From positions 1 to 43,471 of the forward strand of contig CAYNJC010000036.1 in the NCBI GenBank assembly GCA_964397565.1: 43,471 nt of DNA. The letters run 5' to 3'. The notes under the pieces were generated by a model. That model searched no databases. It was not told the origin of the DNA and saw nothing but the letters and a program-made list of their open reading frames with translations. This document shows, in pieces, positions 23,332 through 32,266 of the stretch; the stretch's first letter is position 1; the number at the start of each line of letters is the position of its first letter. Position numbers and translations under genes: made by a program. This stretch comes from JAPLST01 sp964397565 (GTDB lineage: Bacteria > Auribacterota > UBA3054 > JAPLST01).

Positions 23332-24288
23332 ATGCAACCAGACCTTACCCTCGCCTTTCTCAATTACAACACCACGGCCGAGCTGCGCCAAGCGCTGGCC
23401 GCCGTGCCGGCCGCACTGGCAGGCATGCCGGCCCAAGTCGTTGTGATTGACAATGCCTCGCGCGACAATCCTGCCGCGCAACTGCGGCAACAATTTCCCG
23501 GCGTGCAGTGGCTGCAAAACGCAACCAATCTTGGATTTGCGGCCGCGTTCAACCGCCTGTTTTCCTTCATCATTTCGCCGTATTACTTGCTGCTAAATTC
23601 CGACATCATTCTGCCGCCGGACAGCGTGCGCGCCATGCTCGACACGGCCCGGCGCTATTCCACGCTGGGTCTGGCCGGGGTCGCTTTGGTGCGCGAAGAC
23701 GGCACGGCCCAATCGTCGTACGGCCGCGCGCCGACGTTGGCGAGTGAACTGATCAACCGCAGCTTGTGGCGGCGCATGACCCAAGTCGGCGCGCGCGCCG
23801 ATGAGCCGTTCGATGTCGAAAGCGTGGTCGGCGCCGTGATGCTGGTGCCGCGCACGACGATCGAGCGCGCCGGCGGCCTTGACGAACGCTACTTTTTCTT
23901 CATGGAGGAAACCGACTGGTGCCGGCGCATTCGCGCCGCGGGCCTGCGGGTACTGCATTTCCCGCACGTGCGCGTCACCCATTTGCAGGGCCGCGCCGCC
24001 AACAAAGAACCATTGCGTTCACGGATCGAGTTTCACCGCTCACGCTTGTTGTATTTCAAAATCCACTACGGGCAGGGCGCCAGCACGCTGCTGTATGGCG
24101 GCACGCTGGCGCGCTTGGTACTCAACACCGCGGCGCATTGCCTGCTGGTGGCGCTGACGGTGGGCTTGGTGGGCAAACTGCGGCGCAAGACGGTTGTCTA
24201 TGCCGGCTTGCTGGCGTGGTATGCGCTGGGCTGCCCGCAGGGCTGGGGCATGCGCCGCGCGCCGGTGCGGCGCAGTAGGCGGCACTGA
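23332..24288 (+). CDS. GT2-family glycosyltransferase (rhamnosyltransferase-like), 318 aa
   Basis: A GT-A-fold, family-2 enzyme of the WbbL-like group. LAFLNYNTTAEL opens the nucleotide-sugar domain, VVVIDNASRDN follows, NLGFAAAFNRL is a hallmark of this group, LLLNSDI supplies the metal-binding site, and FFMEETDWCRR contains the catalytic E/D-D motif. A hydrophobic C-terminal segment (about 250-305) probably attaches it to the inner membrane. It likely adds a deoxyhexose or similar sugar to an O-antigen or cell-wall glycan. It ends 4 bp from the convergent gmd gene, with no obvious terminator between. Confidence 0.88.
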   Translation: MQPDLTLAFLNYNTTAELRQALAAVPAALAGMPAQVVVIDNASRDNPAAQLRQQFPGVQWLQNATNLGFAAAFNRLFSFIISPYYLLLNSDIILPPDSVRAMLDTARRYSTLGLAGVALVREDGTAQSSYGRAPTLASELINRSLWRRMTQVGARADEPFDVESVVGAVMLVPRTTIERAGGLDERYFFFMEETDWCRRIRAAGLRVLHFPHVRVTHLQGRAANKEPLRSRIEFHRSRLLYFKIHYGQGASTLLYGGTLARLVLNTAAHCLLVALTVGLVGKLRRKTVVYAGLLAWYALGCPQGWGMRRAPVRRSRRH

Positions 24289-24292
24289 CCAC

Positions 24293-25261
24293 CTACCCGG
24301 CTTTGCGCAACGCCGCCAGTTCGGCATCCACCATCAAGCGGATCAACTCTTCAAAACTGACCGTGGGCGCCCAGCCAAGCTGTTTGCGCGCTTTGCTCGC
24401 GTCGCCCATCAGCCGGGTCAGTTCGGCGCGCCGCGCCAGGTGCGGGTCGCTCACCACATGCGCGTGCCAATCCAGCCCCGCGTGCGCGAACGCCACTTCG
24501 ACGCACTCGCCGACACTGTGCGTGACGCCGCTGGCAATCACATAATCGTCGGCCTGCTCCTGTTGCAGCATCAGCCACATGGCGCGCACGTAGTCCTTGG
24601 CATAACCCCAATCACGCCGCGCGTTCAGGTCGCCCAGCGTCAAGGTTTCCTGCAACCCCAAGGCAATGCGCGCCACGGCATGCGCAATCTTGCGGGTGAC
24701 AAATTCGCGCCCGCGCCGCGGTGATTCATGGTTGTATAAAATGCCCGAGCAGGCGTACACATTGAACTGCGCGCGATAATTGCCGACAATCCAATGGCCG
24801 TACAGTTTCGCCGTGCCATACGGCGTCATCGGCCGAAACGGGGTGCGTTCAGTTTGCGGCATGTCCTCGGGTTTGCCGAACATCTCCGAGGATGACGCCT
24901 GGTAATAGCGCGCCTGGGGCTTGACCCGCCGAATGGCCTGCAAGAGGCGCGCGACACCCAAGCCATTCAGATCGCCGACCATGACGGGCTCATCCCACGA
25001 GAGCGGGATGTAGGAATACGATGCCAGATTGTAGACTTCGTCCGGCAACGTTTGTTCGAGCAAATTCAGCAGCGACAGTTGATCCGTCAAATCGGCGCTG
25101 TACAGCGTCACCCGCGGCTTGAGATGCTCGAGGTTCTCGTAATAGCTTTCCGGCGAAAGCCGTTCCATGCCGACCACCCGGTAGCCTTGCTCCAGCAACA
25201 GCTCGCTCAGATACGAGCCGTCCTGCCCGGCAATGCCGGTGATCAGCGCGGTCTTGCCCAT
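24293..25261 (-). CDS. gmd: GDP-mannose 4,6-dehydratase, 322 aa
   Basis: A short-chain dehydrogenase/reductase that turns GDP-mannose into GDP-4-keto-6-deoxymannose, precursor of GDP-fucose, GDP-rhamnose or perosamine. The NADP-binding loop is TGIAGQDGSYLSELL (8-22), which is almost diagnostic for Gmd. Catalytic residues are seen in SSSEMFG (123-129) and in YGTAK (Y148, K152). RRDWGYAKDYVRAM is the conserved late motif. Length is at the short end of the family. It starts 8 bp after the lptD stop, so the two form one transcript. The product sugar probably ends up in surface polysaccharide. Confidence 0.92.
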   Translation of the reverse strand: MGKTALITGIAGQDGSYLSELLLEQGYRVVGMERLSPESYYENLEHLKPRVTLYSADLTDQLSLLNLLEQTLPDEVYNLASYSYIPLSWDEPVMVGDLNGLGVARLLQAIRRVKPQARYYQASSSEMFGKPEDMPQTERTPFRPMTPYGTAKLYGHWIVGNYRAQFNVYACSGILYNHESPRRGREFVTRKIAHAVARIALGLQETLTLGDLNARRDWGYAKDYVRAMWLMLQQEQADDYVIASGVTHSVGECVEVAFAHAGLDWHAHVVSDPHLARRAELTRLMGDASKARKQLGWAPTVSFEELIRLMVDAELAALRKAG

Positions 25262-25269
25262 CGTGCCGC

Positions 25270-27852
25270 TTACTTCGCGTTGCCGACTTTCATCTGCGGA
25301 TAGGCCGTCAGCCAGAACGACGCCATCAGGGCATAATCGTTATCATCGCGATACCGATAGGTAATCGCCGTGTCAAGACACTTCTTCCAGTTCTTGTAGA
25401 CTGTGTACTCGACTTCCTCGAGCGTGCGGTAATAGGTATCGTAGCGCACGCCAGCGCCCACGCCCCAGCCGCGCGTCCATTCGCGCGCCCAGATCTTGTC
25501 CTGGTACTCGCGTGAGAGCAGCGGCGTGAAGTCGTCAAACCAGATCCGGCCGCCGATCGAGATTTCGCTGGCGTCGTCATGCACGTAGCGATACCCGAAA
25601 TCCACGTTCAACTCATCCTTGCGCCCGCGCAGCGAGCGCGTCATGTACGGACTGGCAAAGGCGCGCTGCACCGCCCAGCTCAAGTCGGCGTGCGAGTTCA
25701 CATTCACCAGGGAAATGCCGCGGATTTCATCCATGTCATAGACAAAATCAGACCCGACTTGCAGCCAATCGAGCGGCTCCGCGTTGGCGTTGAAACCCAT
25801 GGCTTGGCGCGGCGTATAGGTGTCGACCTTGTCGTATTCAATATAGCCGCGGCCGGCATAGTAGCGATAGCGCCGTTCGACGGTCTGGTCATCAAACAAT
25901 TCGCCGCCGCGCATCCGAATGCTGTGCATGAAGGTGATATCCAGCAGGTCGGCGTTGTGGCCGTTGCGTTGCACTTGGAACGCGGTGCGCACGCCTTCAT
26001 CCCAGCCCAGCACCGCGCCGCTGTCCGTGCCAAAGCCCACGCCGCTCAGCAGCCGGCCCTTGGGCTCGATGATGTGCCGCAATTTCTCGTTGTCGGAGCT
26101 CAGATATTTGCGCATCAGCTGGCCGGCGTAGGTGCCCTCCATGTCATACGTGCGCACCATCTTGAAGCTGGTGTCAATGCCGGCATACGGCACCATGTGG
26201 AACAGGCCGCCGGTCTCCTGATCCGAAAACATATTGATCGGCACGCGCGAAAAGCGATTGTAGTCAAACAGCGAGAAGATCGTCGGCTGCCGCTCGGTGT
26301 AGGTCATAATCCGGCCCTTCGTGAAGGTGCCGTCAACGCGCCCGCGCTCATAGGATGTGACCCCGCCAAACTCGCTGGCGACGCCTAGGAACGGTTCGAA
26401 ATTGAAGAACCCGAAAAAGCGCTTTGGTGCCGAAATCTTCTGGTCCGTCCAGGCCTTCCAGACCGAATAGCTGGTATTGCCCTCGACATTGTCGCTCTCC
26501 AGGTAATTGTACCAGCCGGCGCGCGTCCGGCTCTCATAGAAGACCGGCACACCCAGGGATGGAATCTCCATGATCCGGCGCTTGCGGAAAATGTGGCGCA
26601 GCTCCGGCAGGCGCTCGTAGGTCGTGTAAAAATCATTGATCTGCTTGACCATGTAGACGGACACTTCATTGTCTTCATTAAGCGGCTTGGTGAAGTCAAT
26701 GTAGGTGTCGCGCGGGCCATGCGTCTTGTAGTCGTCGTAGTAGAAATCCTGGACCAGGTCAATGTCGCTGAGCAGGTCCATTTCACCCATCAAGGTGCTC
26801 TCGTTCAGCCAGCCGGCGCCCGGACCAAACGTCTGGCCATGCTCCCACAGGAAGCGATAACGGAACATGCTGACGCCGGACTCGCCTTTCTTGTTGACCT
26901 TGTCACTGGTTTTCTGCTCGCCGACCACAAATTGGCGGCTCTTGTCCTCAAGAAAAAAGGTTTTCCACGCGCCGGCAATGGTGGTCACGTTGGTGTATTG
27001 ATAATTGTACGCGCCATCCACGCCAAAAGCGATGCCGTGTTTCGAGTAATAACCCAGATGCGGCGTGACCTTGAGAAACTGATTGCGAAAGACATCCAGA
27101 TAGGCATCAAAAAATCCGCCTTGTTGCGAAGTATAGCCCGCGATCACTTGGATCGGCGACTGGTCGTCCCGGTCGCGCAGCTCATAGCTGATCTGCGGCA
27201 GCCACATGATCGGCACTTCCTCGAATTTCAGAAAGCAATTCTGCGCGACAATCCGCGCCACGCTGGTCGGATCATTCTTGTTGCCCGGCAACACTGAAAT
27301 GCGCTTGCCCTGAATGTAATACAACGGCCGCTGATATTCCGGCGGGCAGGTGGTCGCGCGCCCGTCCTCGACGTGAAAGGCGTTGACCCCCGGATCCTTG
27401 ATCACTTTCTTGCCGTAGACATACCACTTGCGCTCATACCAGCGCCCTTGATACTTGAACGGACCGGCATCAAAAATCAAATGGGCGTTTTCAAACTGGC
27501 CGGCCTGCGTTTCCATGTTGTAGACCACGCCCTCGCCAATGATGTCAATGTTCTTGTATTTGAGATGCGTCCATTGCGGCGATTCGACAATTTTCAACTT
27601 GGGATCGTAGGTCGCCTCTTCGGCATGCAGAATGATGTCGCCGTAGATCACTTCGACATTGCCCGTGAATTCATAGGAGCCGTTCTTCAGCAAGCTGAAC
27701 GAGTCAGCCCGGAACTTGGCTTCCTGGCCGAGCAGACCGGCGTCCTTGGTCAAGGCAACCTCGTCATCATCCGCCGCATCCTCGGCCAGCATCGGCACGC
27801 TCAGGAGCAGGGCGATCAACAACACGTTGCGCAGGTCAAACAGTGAATTCAT
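25270..27852 (-). CDS. lptD: LPS-assembly outer-membrane protein LptD, 860 aa
   Basis: The start at 27852 gives a signal peptide (MNSLFDLRNVLLIALLLSVP, then MLA). Residues about 40-200 form the OstA/LptA-like jellyroll (FRADSFSLLKNGSYEFTGNV, then ILHAEEATYDPK). The rest is a large beta-barrel of alternating aromatic strands with many Y/W/R residues, ending near the C-terminus with a strand-like FWLTAYPQM. LptD inserts lipopolysaccharide into the outer leaflet. The two in-frame ATGs before 27852 lack a better signal. Size fits the family. The presence of LptD, Gmd and an LpxL-like enzyme shows a Gram-negative envelope with LPS. Confidence 0.87.
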   Translation of the reverse strand: MNSLFDLRNVLLIALLLSVPMLAEDAADDDEVALTKDAGLLGQEAKFRADSFSLLKNGSYEFTGNVEVIYGDIILHAEEATYDPKLKIVESPQWTHLKYKNIDIIGEGVVYNMETQAGQFENAHLIFDAGPFKYQGRWYERKWYVYGKKVIKDPGVNAFHVEDGRATTCPPEYQRPLYYIQGKRISVLPGNKNDPTSVARIVAQNCFLKFEEVPIMWLPQISYELRDRDDQSPIQVIAGYTSQQGGFFDAYLDVFRNQFLKVTPHLGYYSKHGIAFGVDGAYNYQYTNVTTIAGAWKTFFLEDKSRQFVVGEQKTSDKVNKKGESGVSMFRYRFLWEHGQTFGPGAGWLNESTLMGEMDLLSDIDLVQDFYYDDYKTHGPRDTYIDFTKPLNEDNEVSVYMVKQINDFYTTYERLPELRHIFRKRRIMEIPSLGVPVFYESRTRAGWYNYLESDNVEGNTSYSVWKAWTDQKISAPKRFFGFFNFEPFLGVASEFGGVTSYERGRVDGTFTKGRIMTYTERQPTIFSLFDYNRFSRVPINMFSDQETGGLFHMVPYAGIDTSFKMVRTYDMEGTYAGQLMRKYLSSDNEKLRHIIEPKGRLLSGVGFGTDSGAVLGWDEGVRTAFQVQRNGHNADLLDITFMHSIRMRGGELFDDQTVERRYRYYAGRGYIEYDKVDTYTPRQAMGFNANAEPLDWLQVGSDFVYDMDEIRGISLVNVNSHADLSWAVQRAFASPYMTRSLRGRKDELNVDFGYRYVHDDASEISIGGRIWFDDFTPLLSREYQDKIWAREWTRGWGVGAGVRYDTYYRTLEEVEYTVYKNWKKCLDTAITYRYRDDNDYALMASFWLTAYPQMKVGNAK

Positions 27853-28297
27853 AGCGTTGTTCCGCAATTATCACGTGCATCACGCGCGGCCCCGCCCCAT
27901 GACGGAATCCCGCAGCCACATGGTACAACAAGAAAGCATGTGTCGCAATGCAATATGATAATTGTTAAGCCGACTTTCCCAAACCGCACTATAGTATAGC
28001 ACAATCGTTCTGAAAATGCAAGTCGAGTGCGATTTTCGCGTTCCGGCAGGCTGCGCGGCACCCGCTGCCGCTGTCGTCGAAGTGGCTTCCCGCCGCTTTC
28101 GCTGGCCAGTGTGTGCCATGATGGCGCTGCCTTCAGCGGGTCGGGTGACCCGCGTTCCCTGCGCCGCGCGGTGTGCGGCGCATTCGAGGAAGCATCACCC
28201 GCGGAACGCCGTTTCGCGGCTCCGTGCAGACACCTCCCGCGGGTCCGCCGCCGGTGGGATTGGCGGGGGATTGCTGACCAGCGTTTTTCGCCGGGTG
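27853..28297. other. divergent intergenic region with GC-rich hairpins
   Basis: No supported gene. The lptD leader and promoter lie at 27853-28021. At 28136-28153 there is a GCGGGTC - GGGT - GACCCGC hairpin and at 28161-28181 a GCGCCGC/GCGGCGC hairpin. Further GC-rich palindromic scraps run to about 28260. A long plus-strand open frame here is a by-product of GC content. Confidence 0.55.
27993..28021 (-). promoter_or_regulatory. promoter of lptD-gmd
   Basis: On the minus strand TTGCAT (28021-28016), 17 bp, TATACT (27998-27993), preceded by TGC. The leader to ATG 27852 is about 135 nt. Confidence 0.65.
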
Positions 28298-28306
28298 TGC
28301 TATAAT
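28298..28306 (+). promoter_or_regulatory. extended -10 promoter, leaderless start
   Basis: TGC-TATAAT (hexamer 28301-28306) followed by 6 nt and the ATG at 28313; the same spacing as at 8048-8055. No convincing -35. Confidence 0.65.
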
Positions 28307-28312
28307 CTGCCT

Positions 28313-28996
28313 ATGCGTGCAAAACCAAAAGCCGCGCTGGCGTTGCTGCTGCTGGTGCCCGCGCCCAGCTTGGGCGCGGCGGCTGCCATGATCTGGTGGC
28401 CGGGGACCGCGCTCGGCACCACCATCTTTAGCGTCAGCAAACTATGGCTGTTCGGCCTGCCGCTGGTCTGGCACCTGCTGGTGAACCACCAGCCGCTCAG
28501 TTTCTCGCCGCCGCGCCGCGGCGGTTTCGCCATGGCGGCCCTGACGGGCGGCCTGATCGCGCTGGTGATTATCGCCGCTTATCTGCGGTGGGGCGCCACC
28601 CTGGTTGACCGCCCGATTCTGCTGCAGAAACTGACGGCGATTGGCTTGGCTTCGCCGTGGCTCTACTGTGGCGCGGCGCTCTATTGGATTTTGGTAAATT
28701 CCGTGCTTGAAGAATATGTCTGGCGCTGGTTCTGCGTGCGCCAGGCCGAGTCGTTCCTGCCGCCGTTGCTGGCCGCACTGCTCGCCGCCACCTGTTTCAC
28801 CGCGCACCATGTCGTGGCCATGTCGGTCTACCTGCGCCTGCCGCTGCTGATCTTGTGTTCGCTCGGCGTCTTTTTCGGCGGCATGACTTGGTCGCTGTTG
28901 TATGTCAGATATCGCTCGATCTGGCCCGGCTACCTGAGTCATGCCATCGTTGATCTCGCCATTTTTGGTGTTGGCGCCGTGCTGCTGTTTGGCTAA
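28313..28996 (+). CDS. CPBP-family intramembrane metalloprotease, 227 aa
   Basis: A polytopic membrane protein with about six hydrophobic segments. Three family motifs are in place: EEYVWRW (E133, E134, R138), FTAHH (H165/H166) and HAIVD (H210, D214). This set defines the CPBP (Rce1/Abi) glutamic intramembrane endopeptidases. The ATG at 28313 is chosen from the -10 spacing and from the start of a clean first helix; the frame open upstream is GC-rich filler. Close relatives serve in prenyl-protein processing, bacteriocin immunity or maturation; which applies here is unknown. Confidence 0.88.
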   Translation: MRAKPKAALALLLLVPAPSLGAAAAMIWWPGTALGTTIFSVSKLWLFGLPLVWHLLVNHQPLSFSPPRRGGFAMAALTGGLIALVIIAAYLRWGATLVDRPILLQKLTAIGLASPWLYCGAALYWILVNSVLEEYVWRWFCVRQAESFLPPLLAALLAATCFTAHHVVAMSVYLRLPLLILCSLGVFFGGMTWSLLYVRYRSIWPGYLSHAIVDLAIFGVGAVLLFG

Positions 28997-29022
28997 GCTG
29001 GCGCAGCGTTTCCGTGACAGAT

Positions 29023-29150
29023 TGTTTTTTCGTTGGACATCCTGCCATCGGGGAAGCGCACAGCGCTCAATTGCTCGTGGCAGTGGAAAAACTCCGTGAT
29101 GCTGTCGGCGGAAGCCGATTGTGAAAACCGTGAACTCCATGCCTGACCCC
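29023..29150 (-). pseudogene. fossil fragment of an Rhs gene
   Basis: On the minus strand this matches, with many substitutions, the 5-prime end of the truncated Rhs copy near 33320-33430. Landmarks present in both, on the plus strand: CGGGGAAGCGCAC, TCA(A/G)TTGCTCGTG, GAAAAC and AACTCCATGCCTGACCCCG. The frame is lost. It shares the GGGGTCAGGCATGGAGTT boundary with the truncated copy. Confidence 0.75.
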
Positions 29151-29233
29151 GTTCTGGCCCGAACTTCTTGATGAGCCATGGACAAGCGACTCGGTCGACT
29201 TTAACCTGCGCGCGAGCGATCCATTTCTGTCTC

Positions 29234-29296
29234 CTCTTGGCTAACGTGAAGCTCAGCGGCGCGGCTTATCCGCGTCCGCTGAAGCGCATGGTTGTG
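29234..29296 (-). other. attC-like palindrome (possible integron cassette recombination site)
   Basis: Minus strand: CACAACC and GTTAGCC ends enclose two arms, CGCTTCAGCGGACGCGG and CCGCGCCGCTGAGCTTCACG, that pair imperfectly. The size (about 60 bp), offset pairing, GTTAG-type end and place directly at the 3-prime end of a gene, in the same direction, are like attC sites. The deacetylase stop codon lies inside it. No integrase is in the window, and the core sites are not fully canonical. Confidence 0.45.
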
Positions 29297-30032
29297 CAGA
29301 CCGGAATGTGACGATCTTCTTGGCGACTTCGACAATCGGGGCCGTCCAAATGCGGTCCTTCTCCCGCTCAAGGTAATCAAGCAGCATACAAAAATCGTGA
29401 CTTCCCACAGTGAGACGCCGGCCGTCAATCTCATGGAATGCAAGCACCACCCACAGTCCTTTGAAGGTAAGTTCCTCAACAAGACCGATCATCTCGAAGC
29501 CGCTCATTCGTTCGGTCGCTAGCCCCCAGACACACGACAAATCGACAACGCCGGGATGATTGGCAAATCCATATTCTCCGCGGGCTCGACCAGCCAGAAA
29601 GTGCTTGGCTATGAGCGGAACATAGCTCATGCGCAATTTCCCCCTGCCCACGAAGGTGGAGTAGCATGGGTAAGCGAACGTCCAGTGCTCCTGATGCGGC
29701 GCAAGTTGAACGAGTCGTTCCTGAGCGGCGAGGATATCCTCTTCAATCTCTTCCGTTGTCTTCTCCTCTAGGCCACCCAATGCACCGGAGAAATTGTCTG
29801 AGCAGGTGTGCGACAGCGTATGGTTGCCGATCTCATGCCCTCTGGCGGCTACTTCTTGCCAAGGCGACAGCCGTTGCCTCCATTGCTTGCCGCCGGGATG
29901 GAGGTAGAAGGTCCCCCTTACCTTTCGAGTATTCAGCGCTGGTATCGCTTTCTCGAGCTGGCTACGGTCTCCATCGTCGAAGGTCAGCGACACTGCCCCG
30001 CGATAAGGGCCCCAGAGACTCTGCGTATTCAT
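29253..30032 (-). CDS. NodB-type polysaccharide deacetylase family protein, 259 aa
   Basis: A carbohydrate esterase family 4-like protein. The metal site is seen as TFDDGD (17-22) and HTLSH (H71 and H75); GTFYLHPGGKQW and FAYPCYS correspond to the usual third and fourth motifs. HEIDGR near residue 205 may supply the late histidine. There is no signal peptide, so the substrate is likely an intracellular sugar or a lipid-linked precursor. The start overlaps the aminotransferase stop by 4 bp (ATGA). The last residues (ADADKPRR) are encoded by the attC-like palindrome, so the original stop may have been further on. Confidence 0.85.
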   Translation of the reverse strand: MNTQSLWGPYRGAVSLTFDDGDRSQLEKAIPALNTRKVRGTFYLHPGGKQWRQRLSPWQEVAARGHEIGNHTLSHTCSDNFSGALGGLEEKTTEEIEEDILAAQERLVQLAPHQEHWTFAYPCYSTFVGRGKLRMSYVPLIAKHFLAGRARGEYGFANHPGVVDLSCVWGLATERMSGFEMIGLVEELTFKGLWVVLAFHEIDGRRLTVGSHDFCMLLDYLEREKDRIWTAPIVEVAKKIVTFRSAQPCASADADKPRR

Positions 30033-31291
30033 GGTGCTTTTCCTTCGCTGCCAGCGGCTAGAAGGTCATGCCGGTTCTCATAGATTTTCACAATAGCATC
30101 GGTCAAGAGCTTCGCCCGTTTGGGCGGGCAACCGTAAATGTTCCAGGAAGCCATCACAGCCTTGTTCTTCCAGATATCATCGGCAATAGGAAGATCCCAG
30201 CGAGACGGCATGATCGCCTTGAGATACTCCTGATTCAGTCTATGCCGCTTCTTGGTGTGGGGATAGTAAACTTCGCTGTGCGACAGTGGCGTATATGTAC
30301 TGGAAAACGAAATCCCCAACTCTGCCGAAAGTGCTTTACGGAAGGTTGCGCAGTCGAGTCCATCGAACGCCTCGCTGTCAAAAAGGAACACGAAGGCATA
30401 GCCGCACTGTCGAGTAATATGTTTGCTTCGCCGCAACGCACGTACTCCCGGGGCATTAGCAATAGCCGCATCAAGCGCCAGGCCGTTGCGATCAATGATG
30501 GGTGCATTCTTGCGCAGGGCCGCCAGCTGTCCTCTCAGAACGGCTGCCTGAAAGCTGGTAATGCGGTAGTTTCCGCTGTGGACTTTGATCCCTTTCTTGT
30601 ACTCACGGCCGCAGCTTCGCTGACTGACGACTTTCCAGTAAAAATCTTCATCCTGCATCAAGAGGGCGCCGCCTTCTCCACCGGTCATCAGCTTTGATCT
30701 CTGAAAGCTAAAGGAGCCAAAATCACCCAATGTCCCTGCGCCAGCTTCATCCCATTGGGAACCATGAGTATGTGCGCAGTCCTCTATGATATAAAGCCCG
30801 TGTTTTTGGGCGATTCGTTTGATCGTGTCCATATCTGCCATGCGATGATATAGATGCACCGGGATAATGGCTCTGGTTTTCGACGTGATGGCTTCTTCAA
30901 TTTTCTTCACATCAATGCACAGGGTCGTTCCATCCACGTCAACCAGTATCGGCACTGCATTTACATCGCATACTGCGCCCGCCGTAGCTTGCCACGTAAG
31001 TCCGGGTACAATGACCTCATCCCCAGCGCCGATGTCCAAGGTCTCCAGCGCCACTTGCAGGGTGTGCGTGCCATTGGTCAGCAGAGCGCAAAACTTGGAC
31101 TTGCTAAAAAGTCGCCACTCCTGCTCAAATCGTGCTGCCGCCGACTTGGCACCGGGCCAATCGTCCCAGACACCGCTGTCGTACGCTTGGAGCAGATACT
31201 TGCGCTCCAAATCCGGCCGCGAAGATAGCCGACTTCTGCCCAGAAGACTATCTGTTATCGGCTTTCCGCCAAGATACAATAGTTTACTCAT
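30029..31291 (-). CDS. DegT/DnrJ/EryC1/StrS-type aminotransferase, 420 aa
   Basis: A PLP-dependent sugar aminotransferase-fold enzyme. LTNGTHTLQVALETLDIGAG, then DEVIVPGLTW, is the typical opening; IIEDCAHTHGS binds the cofactor ring, and SFSFQRSKLMTGGEGGALL supplies the Schiff-base lysine (K200). The length is a little above the usual 370-400. AAGGAAAGG precedes the ATG. Paired with a deacetylase it could make an amino-deoxysugar or an AHBA-like product; the substrate cannot be told from sequence alone. No nucleotide-sugar dehydratase adjoins it, though gmd is 4.8 kb away. Confidence 0.9.
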   Translation of the reverse strand: MSKLLYLGGKPITDSLLGRSRLSSRPDLERKYLLQAYDSGVWDDWPGAKSAAARFEQEWRLFSKSKFCALLTNGTHTLQVALETLDIGAGDEVIVPGLTWQATAGAVCDVNAVPILVDVDGTTLCIDVKKIEEAITSKTRAIIPVHLYHRMADMDTIKRIAQKHGLYIIEDCAHTHGSQWDEAGAGTLGDFGSFSFQRSKLMTGGEGGALLMQDEDFYWKVVSQRSCGREYKKGIKVHSGNYRITSFQAAVLRGQLAALRKNAPIIDRNGLALDAAIANAPGVRALRRSKHITRQCGYAFVFLFDSEAFDGLDCATFRKALSAELGISFSSTYTPLSHSEVYYPHTKKRHRLNQEYLKAIMPSRWDLPIADDIWKNKAVMASWNIYGCPPKRAKLLTDAIVKIYENRHDLLAAGSEGKAP

Positions 31292-31342
31292 AAAACCTTT
31301 CCTTTCTTTGTATCGCCATCATTAAAATGTTGTTTCTTTCTG

Positions 31343-32177
31343 TCAGGCGCATCGCCAAACGCTAGCCGCTGTTTGAGCTAGCATTGGTTTGCCAAATGTA
31401 GACCACAATGACATTGATAGTATGGCACCTGAGCCCAACACAGAAAGTGCGGCTGTCACCAACTCTCTACCGTCAGCATCAGTACTGTTCACCGGATTAT
31501 TCCCGCAGAACTGATAGAGGTTCGACGAGTCTTGGTAGTCAATCGGGTCTCTTTGCGTCCAGCGGCCTGCCACCGGGTCGTAAAACCGGTACATGAACGA
31601 ATACAGCTTCGCGTCAGACAGGTATTCCTTGGTCGAGAATGTGTAGCGCGGGATGAATGGACCAGTCTTTTCGTAGCAGTTGCCGAAGGCGTCGTAGCGG
31701 AAGGTGCTGTTGGCCGCGCCGTCGGGATTCAACACAACTAGGGTGTCGCCGCGATGATTGCTCAAGTAATAGTGCGGCTTGGGCGAGTCCAGCACTTCTA
31801 CTTCAGCAATGACATCGCCAATCCCCTCGGCGATGCCCAGCCCGCGCACATACCAGCGCGTCATGTCGCAGTCATCATTGAACTCGGCCAGCGTCACTGG
31901 GCCTTGGCACGCATCATAACGCCAAACCAATGAATTGGTGCTTGGGCCTATGCCCACCGCAATGCGCTCGTTGCGCGAGTTGTAGCGGAACTCGTTGACG
32001 AAATTCGTGCCGACGATCTTGACCAGTTTGTTTTGCACATTGTAATAATAGCAATTCGTGACGTTTTTGACAATGCTGGTCGCCAAGTTGCCGGCCAGAT
32101 CATACCAGTAACGCGACGAGGCCGATTGTGAGCCACGCCAGATGTTGGTGATCTTGTTGGCGATGGTGAAGGCAACT
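31343..32177 (-). pseudogene. orphan Rhs C-terminal fragment 1b with short tip
   Basis: Matches the end of the Rhs core: NIWRGSQSASSRYWYDLAGN through RWTQRDPIDYQDSSNLYQFC. The core-to-tip junction reads NSTDADG instead of the DPxG of an intact protein. Only 41 residues follow (RELVTAALSVLGSGAILSMS and so on), hydrophobic and not a recognised toxin, and no immunity gene follows. The frame is closed by a stop just upstream (about 32190) and differs from that of fragment 1a, so this is probably not translated as a unit. Confidence 0.8.
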
Positions 32178-32266
32178 GAGCTTTTGTGGGTGAGTTATAA
32201 TTGTCCAGTGTGCACGCCTGACGCACTCCGCTCCCTATGTGGTAAATGCACGCCTGACCCCACTCC
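32178..32266. repeat. junction segment with two GTCAGGCGTGCA motifs
   Basis: Between two overlapping copies of the same Rhs stretch lie, on the minus strand, GGGGTCAGGCGTGCATTTAC and, 36 bp on, GCGTCAGGCGTGCACAC, then a TATAACT string. Two independent truncations of Rhs sequence end here. Confidence 0.75.

Noticed and set aside
28016..28312. Upstream extension of the CPBP protease
   Set aside because: GC-rich, palindromic and before the -10 box; the membrane protein starts cleanly at 28313.
29201..29482. Open frame ending HALQRTRISRAAELHVSQ
   Set aside because: It is the attC-like palindrome read through; such peptides arise from recombination sites, not genes.
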